Source of the DNA: F1-60-MAGs104 sp964355975
GTDB lineage: Bacteria > Planctomycetota > Phycisphaerae > Phycisphaerales > SM1A02
DNA length: 64,000 bases
Assembly: GCA_964355975.1 (NCBI GenBank)
Contig: CAYHFW010000003.1
Coordinates: 109,070-173,069, forward strand
Direction: 5' to 3'
A program made the translations under genes and the position numbers. This document shows positions 52,693 through 62,099 of this stretch, piece by piece. The stretch's first letter is position 1; every line of letters starts with the position of its first letter. Below the pieces are notes generated by a model that saw only the letters and a list, made by a program, of their open reading frames with translations, ran no database searches and had not been told where the DNA came from.

Positions 52693-52759
52693 CGGGTACG
52701 CAAGCGAGAGGCGTCGCGTTCGGTCCCGTTCTATGAAAGGAATGACCGGCTCAGCGCGG

Positions 52760-54049
52760 CTATTCGTGGTCTCGCACAACTTCGTTGAGCACATCACGCC
52801 ACTGCTCGCACGCGCGGTCAACTGAGTACTTCGCCTTGTACGCATCGCGTGCGCGCTCACCCATCGCGCGCGCGGCGTCTCGATCGGCGGCGAGTTGCTG
52901 AATTGCTTGAACGAGCGCAGTGGAATCTCCTGCTGCGATTTCGAAACCACATTGATTCTCGTGCAGAATCGTCACGCACGCACTCTCACGCGGGCCGACC
53001 CACAACACGGGCTTTCCTGCGGCAAGAACGCTGAAGAATTTGCACGGCACGATGAGTCCTTCCCATCCTGGCAGAAGCGAAACGATGTGCACGTCACCCA
53101 TCTCGAGGAGTTCAGGAAGCAGTTCGCGAGGTTGATAGCCGCCGAGGGTGACGTTGGTCGCGCCGCATTCTTTGACGCGTTGTTCAAGGATGCGCTTCGC
53201 CTTTCCGGCACCGATAAAGAGCCAGCGGATTCGATCATCTGACTTGAGTGCTTCAACCGCTCCAGCGATTGCTTGCATGTCGTGACCGAGTCCGAAGTTT
53301 CCGACATAGAGAATCGTGAGGCGGCCTTGCGTCTTCCACTGCAATTCAAAGTGATTTTCGCTGCGGGGGCGATCTTGAAATGACTCAGTGCCGCTCCACA
53401 CGCTGATGATGCGAACATCATCTGGGCGCGCTCCCTTGCTGACAACACTCTTGCGCATGCACTCGCCAAGCACCACGACAGAGTCGCTCGCGCGCAGGCA
53501 GAATCGGTCGATCCACTGCAGCACACGCCAGAGAACGCTGCCGCGCCGCATGACACCCGCTGCCCCAGCAACTTCGGGATAGAGATCCATCGTCCAATAG
53601 ACGAGACGTGATCCCTTGAACCATTTGAGCAGCACCCCCACAAGCGCGATGAACGGCGGAGTCGTGAGGCAGACCACGACATCATGCCGCGGAAGAATGA
53701 TGCACCGCCAGAGCGCTGCGACATAGAAGAGTGCAAAGTCGACGGCGCGCAGAGCGATGCCGCGTTTTCCGAAAAGTTGCACGCCGACGCGAAAGATCTC
53801 GATTCCCTCGTGGTTCTCACGGCGTGGAAGCGTTGCGCCACTTGCCCCGTAGATCGAACGACTCGCCACGACTGTGACGCGGTCTCCGCGCTGCACGAGA
53901 AATCGGGCGAGGTCATCGACATGCTGCGAGGTTGCCGCGACGTCAGGCCAAAACGCTTGATTGAGAAACAGCACTCGAAGCGGGGCTGACTTTGATCCGG
54001 TTCGGGTGCAGGATGGATCGCTCGTCACTGTGGTTGATTCCGATACCAC
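52760..54049 (-). CDS. Family 4 glycosyltransferase (WbuB-like)
   Basis: 429 aa. N-terminal GT-B Rossmann half (RVLFLNQAFWPDVAATSQHVDDLARFLVQ) and C-terminal nucleotide-sugar half (LTILYVGNFGLGHDMQAIAG, VHIVSLLPGWEGLIVPCKF, ending in the E-x7-E-like segment). An internal hydrophobic stretch (ALFYVAALWRCIIL) suggests membrane association. WbuB/WcaI-type enzymes transfer fucose-type or N-acetylfucosamine sugars. It lies downstream of fcl, overlapping its 3' end by 25 bp, which fits a GDP-fucose-using enzyme; this is an inference. Confidence 0.85.
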   Translation of the reverse strand: MVSESTTVTSDPSCTRTGSKSAPLRVLFLNQAFWPDVAATSQHVDDLARFLVQRGDRVTVVASRSIYGASGATLPRRENHEGIEIFRVGVQLFGKRGIALRAVDFALFYVAALWRCIILPRHDVVVCLTTPPFIALVGVLLKWFKGSRLVYWTMDLYPEVAGAAGVMRRGSVLWRVLQWIDRFCLRASDSVVVLGECMRKSVVSKGARPDDVRIISVWSGTESFQDRPRSENHFELQWKTQGRLTILYVGNFGLGHDMQAIAGAVEALKSDDRIRWLFIGAGKAKRILEQRVKECGATNVTLGGYQPRELLPELLEMGDVHIVSLLPGWEGLIVPCKFFSVLAAGKPVLWVGPRESACVTILHENQCGFEIAAGDSTALVQAIQQLAADRDAARAMGERARDAYKAKYSVDRACEQWRDVLNEVVRDHE

Positions 54050-54996
54050 GCAATCGTGCGCTTCAACCCCTCTTCAAATCCAACTTGCGCGCGCCAATCC
54101 AAGAGTTCGGCGGCGCGCGTGACATCGAGGCATCGTCTCGGCTGGCCATCGGGCTTCGTGCTGTCCCAGCGAATCTCGCCTGTGAATCCGCTCAACTTTG
54201 CGATCAGCGTGATGAGATCTCGAATCGTGATTTCCATTCCAGTGCCCAAGTTGATCGGCTCTGGAGTATCGAGTACCTCGCCCGCTCGAATCAAACCCTC
54301 CGCTGCATCATCGACATACAAGAACTCGCGACTGGCCGATCCGGTTCCCCAGCATTCGATGTAGCTCGCGCGAGCGTTGACCGCCTCGACGCACTTGCGA
54401 ATCAGCGCTGGGATGACATGCGATGTGTCGGGGTTGAAATTGTCGCCAGGGCCATAGAGGTTCACTGGCAAGACATACGTTGAGCGGAGTCCATACTGCC
54501 GGTTGTAGGCATCGAGCATGACCATCGCCGCCTTCTTCGCGATGCCATAGGGGGCATTGGTCTCTTCTGGATAGCCGATCCAAAGGTCGCTCTCGCGAAA
54601 CGGAACTGGGGTGAACTTTGGATAGGCGCAAATGGTTCCGACTTGGATGAACTGCCCGAGACCCCGCTGCCGCGCTTGCTCGATCAGATGCAGCGCCATG
54701 GCCATATTGGCAAAGAAGTACCGCCCTGGATTCTTCATGTTTGCGCCGATTCCGCCGACCTCTGCCGCGAGATGAAAGATGACATCTGGCTTGAGGGTCT
54801 CGTACATCCGCGCGACATCGGCCTCCTGTGTGAGGTCGTACTGGGCTCTGCGAGGAATGAACACGTCCGCAACGCCGCGGGCCTTCAGTTTTTCGACAAC
54901 AACTCGCCCGAGAAAGCCAGCGCCGCCGGTCACGACGACGCGTTGGCCGCGAAAAGACTTGAATGACTTGGGATCCATCGCACGAAAGATACCCAT
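54025..54996 (-). CDS. fcl: GDP-L-fucose synthase
   Basis: 323 aa, SDR-type epimerase/reductase. Converts GDP-4-keto-6-deoxymannose to GDP-L-fucose. NADP loop VVVTGGAGFLGRVVVE, IFHLAAEVGGIGANMKNPG, catalytic Ser-Tyr-Lys region GTICAYPKFTPVPF and PYGIAKKAAMVMLD, GPGDNFNPDTSHVIPALI, all standard for Fcl. The start could also be ATG 54978. Divergent from gmd (101 bp between starts), which provides its substrate. Confidence 0.95.
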   Translation of the reverse strand: MGIFRAMDPKSFKSFRGQRVVVTGGAGFLGRVVVEKLKARGVADVFIPRRAQYDLTQEADVARMYETLKPDVIFHLAAEVGGIGANMKNPGRYFFANMAMALHLIEQARQRGLGQFIQVGTICAYPKFTPVPFRESDLWIGYPEETNAPYGIAKKAAMVMLDAYNRQYGLRSTYVLPVNLYGPGDNFNPDTSHVIPALIRKCVEAVNARASYIECWGTGSASREFLYVDDAAEGLIRAGEVLDTPEPINLGTGMEITIRDLITLIAKLSGFTGEIRWDSTKPDGQPRRCLDVTRAAELLDWRAQVGFEEGLKRTIAWYRNQPQ

Positions 54997-55097
54997 TCGA
55001 TTTCAGATCAACGCGAGCGTCTGCGCCCTGAGTCAACTCGACATTGCGCTACTCTTGCGAAACACAAATCACTTCCCCAGAGCACTAGGAGTTCGAA

Positions 55098-56147
55098 TTG
55101 AAAAAGGCAATCATCACCGGCATCACAGGACAAGACGGAAGCTATCTCGCCGAGCTCTTGCTCGGCAAGGGATATGAAGTGCACGGCATCATTCGGCGCA
55201 GTTCGAGTTTCAATACTGAACGACTCGACCATCTCTATCAAGACCCACACGAGAAGGGAGCGCGTCTGCGACTGCACTTTGGCGATTTGAATGATGGCAA
55301 TGGTCTCGCCGAGATCATGCGAAAGGTGCAGCCTGATGAGGTCTACAACCTCGGCGCGCAGAGTCATGTGCGCGTGAGTTTCGACCAGCCGGTCTACACG
55401 GTCGACACCGATGCCACCGGCACAATGCGGTTGCTTGAGGCAGTGCGATCGTTTCAAGAGATCTCTGGACGGCAGATTCGTTTTTATCAAGCGAGCTCAA
55501 GCGAGATGTTCGGCAAGGTGCAGGAGGTTCCGCAGCGCGAAACGACGCCGTTCTATCCGCGCTCTCCGTACGGCTGCGCCAAGGTCTTCTCACACTGGAT
55601 CACCGTCAATTATCGCGAGAGTTACAAGATGCACGCAAGTTGCGGCATCCTGTTCAATCACGAGAGCCCACGTCGTGGTGAGACGTTCGTCACTCGAAAA
55701 ATCACGCGCGCTGTGGGACGCATCAAACTCGGGATGCAATCCAAGTTGTATCTGGGAAACATTGATTCACTGCGCGACTGGGGATACGCGGGGGATTATG
55801 TTGAGGCAATGTGGTTGATGCTGCAACAACCCCAACCCGATGATTACGTGATCGCGACAGGCAAGATGATTTCTGTTCGCCAGTTCTGCGAACTTGCATT
55901 TCAGCATGTCGGGCTCGATGCGAATGACTACATCGAGATCGACCCGCGCTACTTCAGACCCGCTGAGGTCGAGCAGTTGCTGGGAGATGCGTCGAAGGCG
56001 CGTAAGGTCTTGAACTGGGCACCCACCGTCGGCGTCGAAGAACTTGCGAAGATGATGGTTGAATCTGATCTTGAGATCGCGCGGCGCGAGAAGACCTTGC
56101 GCGACGCGGGGCACGCGATGTCCGCTTCGCTCGGACAGGACCAATGA
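55098..56147 (+). CDS. gmd: GDP-mannose 4,6-dehydratase
   Basis: 349 aa. Makes GDP-4-keto-6-deoxymannose, the shared precursor of GDP-L-fucose. Start TTG at 55098 with an AGGAG at 55087-55091, so the TTG is convincing. GITGQDGSYLAELLL at the N-terminus, the GAQSHV and FYQASSSEMFGKVQE segment, catalytic YxxxK as SPYGCAKVFSHW, and FRPAEVEQLLGDASKARK at the end; the normal family pattern. Works with fcl on the other strand. Confidence 0.96.
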   Translation: MKKAIITGITGQDGSYLAELLLGKGYEVHGIIRRSSSFNTERLDHLYQDPHEKGARLRLHFGDLNDGNGLAEIMRKVQPDEVYNLGAQSHVRVSFDQPVYTVDTDATGTMRLLEAVRSFQEISGRQIRFYQASSSEMFGKVQEVPQRETTPFYPRSPYGCAKVFSHWITVNYRESYKMHASCGILFNHESPRRGETFVTRKITRAVGRIKLGMQSKLYLGNIDSLRDWGYAGDYVEAMWLMLQQPQPDDYVIATGKMISVRQFCELAFQHVGLDANDYIEIDPRYFRPAEVEQLLGDASKARKVLNWAPTVGVEELAKMMVESDLEIARREKTLRDAGHAMSASLGQDQ

Positions 56148-56205
56148 TCTCGAAGGATGTGTTTCGACACAACCGCCTTGACTTGATCTGCCCGAGGAAG
56201 CATTG

Positions 56206-57345
56206 ATGCGATGGCCCCGACACATCACGGGGCGCCGCGTCACAGGCGCGGCACTCTTCGCTGCGGCGGCGTCATCACTCGCGGTTGCATTCTGGGCTGG
56301 GGCAATTGCGCCTCCTGTCCAAGCGCCAACGACCCAGCCGCCTGCGGCCGTGCCAGCGCAGCGCGATCCACTTGTGCTTCTGTACGACACGCTTCCGAAT
56401 CGCAATGCGCGCGAGCGCGTGGGCGCTCTGGGAGCAACGTCGTTTTACATTCTCTATCAGAGCTGTGACCCGCAGTGCTCAAAGAGTGGCGTGATCGATT
56501 CAGAAGCGGTGCTCAAAGCGATCGCGAACGAAACGAAGGACCAAACTCCCGCATGGGGAATGCTTGACTTTGAAGATCCCTTCAACGCCGATCTGCAGAA
56601 GGGACCTGACTCTCCCGAGGGAGCACGCGCGATTGCGACGATGATTCAAACTGTTCGAGCGGTGAAGGCGCGATTTCCCCAGACAAAGTGGACCTACTAC
56701 GGAGTTCCGTGGCTTTCATACTGGCTGGGAAGTCGCGGATGGATGTCTGCCACTCCGTTGGCGAAACGCGAAGCGCTTGAGCGCGCGACTGCCATCTATG
56801 GCGCGCTCATCAAAGAGCTCGACTGGGTCAGCCCGACGGTCTATCCAAAGTATGACCCGCGCCTTGCTGCGCCCGGTCAGCGCAGCACCGTCGCAGATGA
56901 GGGCAAGGCTTGGCGCACTGCGCAGGTTGGGCTTGCGTCACTGCTCGCACAAGGAAAGCCCGTCATACCGACCGTCGCTCCCTACTGGACCCCTGGCGGC
57001 AAGGCGAATTTCTGCCGTGTTGTTTCGGGTGCTGAACTCATCGACGATCAAGTTGCACCATCGGTGGCGGCTGGCGCGACCGGCATCGCGATCTGGACTG
57101 CCATCGATTACTTCATCAACATTTCGACAGACTGCACGGGCACCCCGGTAACGAAGGAAGACAACTTCGGCGCTCCAGAGTGGCGTGCGGCCTTTGTCGC
57201 GGACTATCTCGACAACCAAGTACCGCCAGATTGGTGCGATCCGAGCCTCAAACAACGATTGCTGCTCAACACATCCGATACGATCGCATCCGCGCTGGCT
57301 CGCGTTCGCGATTGGGAGCGCGCGCGAGCTGAGCTTTCAAAGTGA
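56206..57345 (+). CDS. Secreted hypothetical protein, possible TIM-barrel hydrolase
   Basis: 379 aa from ATG 56206, with GAGGAAG about 7 nt upstream. N-terminal signal or anchor (VTGAALFAAAASSLAVAFWAGA), a Pro/Thr linker (APTTQPPAAVPAQ), then a domain with alternating beta strands and helices (LVLLYDTLPNRNAR, AWGMLDFEDPFNADL, WTYYGVPWLSYWLG, DWVSPTVYPKYDP, IPTVAPYWTPGG). This reads like a TIM barrel of hydrolase type, loosely similar to hyaluronidase-like enzymes, but I cannot name the family. It sits between gmd and the hisH gene of the polysaccharide cluster. Confidence 0.65.
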   Translation: MRWPRHITGRRVTGAALFAAAASSLAVAFWAGAIAPPVQAPTTQPPAAVPAQRDPLVLLYDTLPNRNARERVGALGATSFYILYQSCDPQCSKSGVIDSEAVLKAIANETKDQTPAWGMLDFEDPFNADLQKGPDSPEGARAIATMIQTVRAVKARFPQTKWTYYGVPWLSYWLGSRGWMSATPLAKREALERATAIYGALIKELDWVSPTVYPKYDPRLAAPGQRSTVADEGKAWRTAQVGLASLLAQGKPVIPTVAPYWTPGGKANFCRVVSGAELIDDQVAPSVAAGATGIAIWTAIDYFINISTDCTGTPVTKEDNFGAPEWRAAFVADYLDNQVPPDWCDPSLKQRLLLNTSDTIASALARVRDWERARAELSK

Positions 57346-57379
57346 TCCAGAATTTTCTCTCTTTCAACCAGGCGCATGC

Positions 57380-58000
57380 ATGAAAATCGGGATTCCCGCT
57401 CTGCCCTGTGGCAACTTCTCATCCGTTGCGAAGATCATTGAGAAGGCTGGAGGATCTGCAGAGATCGTGCAGCACCCAAGTGAATTGCGCCGGTTCGACA
57501 AACTCGTGCTCGCTGGCGTTGGCGCGTTCGATCATGGAATGTCGAGCCTCAACTCAGCGGGTTGGACCGAGACGCTGAACGAACTCGTCATTGCCAAACG
57601 CATGCCGATTCTCGGAATCTGTCTTGGCATGCAACTCATGTGCGACAAGAGTGAAGAGGGAGTGTGCGACGGACTCGGGTGGATCAAGGGTCACGTTCGA
57701 CGGTTCGCCTTCGAGCCCAATTCGCCACTCAAGATTCCGCACATGGGATGGAACAGTGTTCGAGTTCGCAAGGAGAATCCGCTCATCGCATCCAGTGGCG
57801 AAGAGCAGCGCTACTACTTCGTCCACTCGTTTCATGCGGTCTGCCAAGATCCGCAAGATGTGTTGGCGACGACCCATCATGGACTTGATGTCACCGCTGC
57901 ATTTCAGCGCGAGCAGATTCTTGGAGTTCAGTTTCACCCAGAGAAGAGCCATCGGTACGGGCTCGCACTCATTCGGCGATTCGTGGAGATGCCGTGCTAA
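57380..58000 (+). CDS. hisH: HisH-like glutamine amidotransferase of polysaccharide cluster
   Basis: 206 aa, class I glutaminase from ATG 57380. Catalytic Cys in GICLGMQLMC, His and Glu in FHPEKSH. GVGAFDHGM is the oxyanion loop. In histidine synthesis HisH gives ammonia to HisF; next to a WbpG-type gene and inside a polysaccharide cluster it is more likely the amidotransferase arm for sugar amidination, as known for the P. aeruginosa O5 cluster (HisH2/HisF2/WbpG). No other his gene is near. The next gene overlaps its stop by 7 bp. Confidence 0.92.
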   Translation: MKIGIPALPCGNFSSVAKIIEKAGGSAEIVQHPSELRRFDKLVLAGVGAFDHGMSSLNSAGWTETLNELVIAKRMPILGICLGMQLMCDKSEEGVCDGLGWIKGHVRRFAFEPNSPLKIPHMGWNSVRVRKENPLIASSGEEQRYYFVHSFHAVCQDPQDVLATTHHGLDVTAAFQREQILGVQFHPEKSHRYGLALIRRFVEMPC

Positions 58001-58758
58001 AGCCCCGTGTCATTCCATGCTTGTTGCTTCGCGATCAGGGGCTTGTGAAGACGATGCAGTTTCGCAAGCCGGTCTATGTCGGCGATCCGATCAACGCGAT
58101 TCGGATCTTCAACGATAAAGAGGTCGATGAGCTGATGGTGCTTGACATCGACGCGAGTCGCCAAGGTCACGCACCCAACTATGCCTTGATCGAACAATTC
58201 GCGGGCGAGTGTTTCATGCCGCTGTGCTACGGAGGTGGCATCCAAACGGTCGAACAAGCGCGGCAACTCTTTGCGCTCGGCGTCGAAAAAGTCTGCCTTC
58301 AAACTGCTGCGCTGAAGAACATGACACTCATTCGTGAGATCGCCGACCGTTTCGGAAGTCAGAGCGTGCTCTTCTCACTCGATGTCAAGAAGGGATGGCT
58401 CGGCGGACTTCACGCGTTCGGCGCTGCAGCTGGAAAGACGATTGCGAAACCCTGGCAGACGTTGCTGCAAGAGGCAGTGGCCGCGGGTGCTGGCGAGATC
58501 GTCTTGAATGCCGTCGATCGCGACGGCATGATGGCGGGAATGGATGAAGCACTGATTCGCGAGGCGAGCCGTTCGATTCCTGTTCCGCTGATCGCCGTTG
58601 GAGGCGTTGGAAGCCTGCAGGACATTCGCACCGCCATTGCCGCAGGTGCGAGCGCCGTCAGCGCGGGGGCGTTTTTCGTTTTCTATGGACCGCACCGCGC
58701 AGTCCTCATTACCTATCCTCGTGCAGTTGATCTCGAACTGCTCGTGAATGCGACATGA
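57994..58758 (+). CDS. hisF: HisF-like cyclase subunit of polysaccharide cluster (WbuZ type)
   Basis: 254 aa, beta-alpha barrel from GTG 57994. MLKPRVIPCLLLRDQGLVK, VLDIDASRQG, CYGGGIQTVEQARQLF, LNAVDRDGMMAGMD and AVGGVGSLQDIRTA follow HisF, but the HisF-typical D at the first catalytic position (VIPCLDV) is replaced (VIPCLLLRD), as in WbuZ/HisF2 proteins of sugar amidation. Starts inside the HisH stop and ends with a 4-bp overlap on the WbpG gene: one translational unit. Confidence 0.92.
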   Translation: MLKPRVIPCLLLRDQGLVKTMQFRKPVYVGDPINAIRIFNDKEVDELMVLDIDASRQGHAPNYALIEQFAGECFMPLCYGGGIQTVEQARQLFALGVEKVCLQTAALKNMTLIREIADRFGSQSVLFSLDVKKGWLGGLHAFGAAAGKTIAKPWQTLLQEAVAAGAGEIVLNAVDRDGMMAGMDEALIREASRSIPVPLIAVGGVGSLQDIRTAIAAGASAVSAGAFFVFYGPHRAVLITYPRAVDLELLVNAT

Positions 58759-59876
58759 CCACCGCTCCCTATCAAATCTGCTCTCGGTGTGTCATGGACA
58801 CCACCATTGGAGACATTCAGTTCGACTCGAATGGCGTCTGTAACTACTGTTCTGAATTCGTCGAACATGCGAGCCACGTGCTTGCTCCCGATCTCGAGAA
58901 GCAACGCCGTGACCTTGATGCGCTTGTTGCGCGCGTCAAGTCGCAGGGTCGACGCAAGAGATACGACTGCATCGTCGGCGTTTCAGGTGGAGTTGATAGT
59001 TCGTGGGTGCTCGTAAAAGCCGTTGAATTGGGCCTGCGTCCGCTCGCGGTGCACATGGACAATGGGTGGAATTCAGAGTTAGCGCAGAACAACATTGCGA
59101 ACCTTGTCACTGGACTGGGCGTTGACTTGCACACCCATGTGATCGACTGGAGTGAGTATCGCGGCTTGATGCAGGCGTTCTTCGACGCCGATGTGATCGA
59201 CGTCGAACTTCTTTACGACAATGCGATGCTCGCTGTGAACTATCAACAGGCGGCAAAGCGCGGCGTCCGCTTCATGCTCTCTGGCACGAATCATGCGACC
59301 GAGGGAATGCGCATGCCTACAGGGTGGACTTGGAACAAGTTTGACAAGCGAAACATCAAGGCATTGGGCCGTACGGGTGGGGTGAAACTGAAGTCGTTCC
59401 CATCGATTGGAACGCTGGGTGCCGCATGGCTTGGTGTTGGCCGCAGAATTCAATGGGTGTGGTTTCTCGACTACTTCCCATTCAACAAGTTTGAGGCACT
59501 TGATGTGTTGCAGAAGAAGTTTGCGTACAAGCCCTATCCATACAAACACTACGAATCGATCTTCACGCGCTTCTACCAAGGGCACATTCTTCCAACGAAG
59601 TTCGGTGTCGACAAACGCCGCGTGCATCTGAGCACACTCGTCGTTGCGGGCCAGATGACGCGCGACGATGCCCTCGCCGGCATGGCGGGCATCCCCTACC
59701 CCAGCCAAGAAGCGCTCGATCAAGACATTGCATACTTCCTCAAGAAGATGGGATGGACGCGTGCGCAACTCGATACCTATCTCAGTCGCCCTGGTCGTTC
59801 GCACGCGCTCTATCCATCCGAAGCGCCGCTCTGGCGAGCTGCGATCCGCGTCTTGAATCTGTTTCGCAACAGGTAG
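58755..59876 (+). CDS. wbpG: N-acetyl sugar amidotransferase (WbpG/PseA-type)
   Basis: 373 aa. PP-loop ATPase: CIVGVSGGVDSSWVLVKAVE, with VHMDNGWNSELAQNNI and SGTNHATEGMRMP. N-terminal cysteines (CSRCVMDTTIGDIQ, CNYCSEF) make a zinc-finger-like site typical of this group. It uses ammonia from HisH/HisF to turn the acetamido group of a nucleotide-linked sugar into an acetamidino group (known for WbpG in P. aeruginosa O5). In the cluster it probably acts on the product of wbpB-wbpD-wbpE. Confidence 0.92.
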   Translation: MTTAPYQICSRCVMDTTIGDIQFDSNGVCNYCSEFVEHASHVLAPDLEKQRRDLDALVARVKSQGRRKRYDCIVGVSGGVDSSWVLVKAVELGLRPLAVHMDNGWNSELAQNNIANLVTGLGVDLHTHVIDWSEYRGLMQAFFDADVIDVELLYDNAMLAVNYQQAAKRGVRFMLSGTNHATEGMRMPTGWTWNKFDKRNIKALGRTGGVKLKSFPSIGTLGAAWLGVGRRIQWVWFLDYFPFNKFEALDVLQKKFAYKPYPYKHYESIFTRFYQGHILPTKFGVDKRRVHLSTLVVAGQMTRDDALAGMAGIPYPSQEALDQDIAYFLKKMGWTRAQLDTYLSRPGRSHALYPSEAPLWRAAIRVLNLFRNR

Positions 59877-59907
59877 CCGCGCGCGAGGCACGGCATCGGA
59901 GCCCTTG

Positions 59908-61008
59908 ATGTCGACCTTCATTTTCATCACGAACACGCCGTGGAGTGAGCCTCCACGCCTTCGGCATCAGATCGCGCAGTTGCTTCTCGACGCCGGCCAC
60001 CGAGTGTTCTTCTTTGAGCGACCGCAACCGTGGTATGCGAAAAGTGGACCGCGCGTCATTGAACTCACAGACCAACTCACACTTGTGAATACCACACGGC
60101 TGATGCACTTTCAGTTGCGGGTGCTTCCGTTTCTTTCGTGGATGAATGGGCGGTGGGCACTCAGGCAGATTCGCGCGCGATTGCGCGAGTGCGCAATTGA
60201 CTCTGAGGCGCGCGTCGTGAATTTCAACCACGACAGTGATTTCTTGGGTGAACTTTTTGATCGATCACGCATCACCACCATCATCCACGATGACTTCGAA
60301 GCGCAGTGCCGATTGCCGTGGCGCTCGCACCTGACGCGCATGCTGCGCCGAACTTGCGAGATGAGCGGATCGGTGATGGCGGTCTCGACTCCGCTTGTCG
60401 ATCGTCTCAGCCTCTGGTGCACGCCGACCCTCTTCCTTCCTTGGGCGGTGAAGCCCTATCGCGCGCCGACTGGAGATGCACAGAACAGAAAGACGCTTCT
60501 TTTCTGGGGTTCGATCGACAATGCGGTCGACCTCGGCCTCGTCGCGCGGCTCGCGGAAAATCTGAAAACGCGCGGGCCAGAGTGGAAGTTGCTCTTTGTC
60601 GGCCCAACCCAGCACCAGCACCGACGCATCCGAATTCTGAAGGTGCTCGCTGCATACCCAAACATCACTGTGCGCGACTCAACCCCGCTCGAGCAACTTC
60701 CGTTGGATGAGATTCTCTGCGGCATCTTGCCCTACGCGAATACTCCAGCGGTCAATGCCGTCACGCTCGCGAACAAATCGATGCAGCTTCTCGCGCATGG
60801 GCTTCCGCTGCTCATCAATGCGATGCCCGCGTTCGTTCAGGAGCCATTTATTCTTCGATTTGATCGTGGTGCGACTCTTGATCAGACGATCGACGCGTGC
60901 AGCGCGAATTTTCTGAAGTGGCAGCCATTGATCGCGGACTATCTCAAGGCGAACGCCCCCGAGAGTCGACTCAGAGTTCTTGGGGCAACCATCGAAAACG
61001 CGCCATAG
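59908..61008 (+). CDS. Glycosyltransferase (GT-B, family not fixed)
   Basis: 366 aa from ATG 59908 (MSTFIFITNTPWSEPPR). Two Rossmann-type halves: RLRHQIAQLLLDAGHRVFFFERPQP and LLFWGSIDNAVDLGLVARLAENL, the second followed by LLFVGPTQHQHRRIRIL and ILCGILPYANTPAVNAVTLANK (donor-binding side). Similar to TuaH-like enzymes of the GT1/GT4 type. No membrane segment. It lies between wbpG and wbpB and probably adds one residue of the repeat unit; specificity not known. Confidence 0.8.
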   Translation: MSTFIFITNTPWSEPPRLRHQIAQLLLDAGHRVFFFERPQPWYAKSGPRVIELTDQLTLVNTTRLMHFQLRVLPFLSWMNGRWALRQIRARLRECAIDSEARVVNFNHDSDFLGELFDRSRITTIIHDDFEAQCRLPWRSHLTRMLRRTCEMSGSVMAVSTPLVDRLSLWCTPTLFLPWAVKPYRAPTGDAQNRKTLLFWGSIDNAVDLGLVARLAENLKTRGPEWKLLFVGPTQHQHRRIRILKVLAAYPNITVRDSTPLEQLPLDEILCGILPYANTPAVNAVTLANKSMQLLAHGLPLLINAMPAFVQEPFILRFDRGATLDQTIDACSANFLKWQPLIADYLKANAPESRLRVLGATIENAP

Positions 61009-61034
61009 AAACCGCGATTGATATGATCGCTTCT

Positions 61035-62099
61035 ATGCTCAATATTGCACTTGTTGGCTGTGGTCGCATCTCGAAGCGCCATTCCGAATTGCTCGGTCAC
61101 GGGCAGATTCGAGGAGCGCGCCTCGCCGCAGTGTGCGACATTCGCATTGAGCGCGCGAAGGCGATCGGCGCACAGTTCAACGTTCCTGCCTACAGCGACA
61201 TGCATGAGATGATGCGCTCCGAAGCGATCGATGTGGTCGTTGTGCTGACCGAGAGTGGAATGCATGCAGACCACGTCGTCGAGCTTGCGAAACACAAGAA
61301 GCACATCCTGGTCGAAAAGCCGATGGCGCTGACTCTCAAAGATGCCGATCGGATGATCGCTGCATGCGACGCAGCGAATGTGAAACTCTTTGTGATCAAG
61401 CAGAATCGTTTCAATGTTCCGGTTGTCAAACTGCGGGAGGCAATGGAACGCGGCCGCTTCGGAAAACTCGTCATGGGAACGGTTCGCGTGCGCTGGTGTC
61501 GTCCGCAGGAGTATTACGACCAGGATTCGTGGCGTGGCACTTGGGCGCTCGACGGCGGAGTGCTCACGAATCAGGCGAGTCACCACGTCGATCTTCTGGA
61601 ATGGCTCATGGGCGATGTTGAGAGTGTGTTCGCGATGAGCCGAACCGCGCTCGCTCATATTGAGACGGAAGACACGGCGGTCGTCTTGCTGCGGTTCGCA
61701 AATGGGGCTCTTGGAGTGATCGAAGCCACGACTGCAGCGCGTCCCAAAGATCTTGAAGGCTCGATTTCGATTCTCGGCGAGGGTGGCACTGTGGTCATCG
61801 GCGGTTTCGCGGTCAATGAGATCAGCACATGGAAGTTCGCCAAGGGCGAGCCGGGCGACGACGATGTCTTGACGAAGTTCTCGGTGAACCCGCCAAGCGT
61901 TTACGGCTTCGGACATCAGGCGTACTACGAGCATGTTGTCTCGTGCATCGAGAACGACACACACCAACTTGTCGACGGACTCGCTGGCCGAAAGAGTTTG
62001 GAACTCATTTCGGCGATCTATGAGTCGATCGAGACCGGCGCGGAGGTCTCGTTGCGTTTCAAGCCAATGCGCTGCAAACTTGGACAACGACATGGCTGA
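61035..62099 (+). CDS. wbpB: Gfo/Idh/MocA-type dehydrogenase (WbpB/WlbA-like)
   Basis: 354 aa from ATG 61035 (MLNIALVGCGRISKRH); ATG 61023 is also possible. NAD-binding GCGRISKRHSELLG, EKPMALTLKD (the EKP active-site loop), and WRGTWALDGGVLTNQASHHVDLLEWLMG, which is typical of WbpB/WlbA, the 3-dehydrogenase acting on UDP-N-acetylglucosaminuronic acid. With the next two genes it gives the UDP-GlcNAc3NAcA pathway. Its stop overlaps the acetyltransferase start (ATGGCTGA). The WbpA dehydrogenase is not in the window. Confidence 0.87.
   Translation: MLNIALVGCGRISKRHSELLGHGQIRGARLAAVCDIRIERAKAIGAQFNVPAYSDMHEMMRSEAIDVVVVLTESGMHADHVVELAKHKKHILVEKPMALTLKDADRMIAACDAANVKLFVIKQNRFNVPVVKLREAMERGRFGKLVMGTVRVRWCRPQEYYDQDSWRGTWALDGGVLTNQASHHVDLLEWLMGDVESVFAMSRTALAHIETEDTAVVLLRFANGALGVIEATTAARPKDLEGSISILGEGGTVVIGGFAVNEISTWKFAKGEPGDDDVLTKFSVNPPSVYGFGHQAYYEHVVSCIENDTHQLVDGLAGRKSLELISAIYESIETGAEVSLRFKPMRCKLGQRHG

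Noticed and set aside
57380..58758. HisH/HisF as histidine biosynthesis genes
   Set aside because: HisF lacks the usual N-terminal CLDV motif. No hisA/hisB/hisI are nearby, and both are translated with WbpG, so the sugar-amidation role is more likely.
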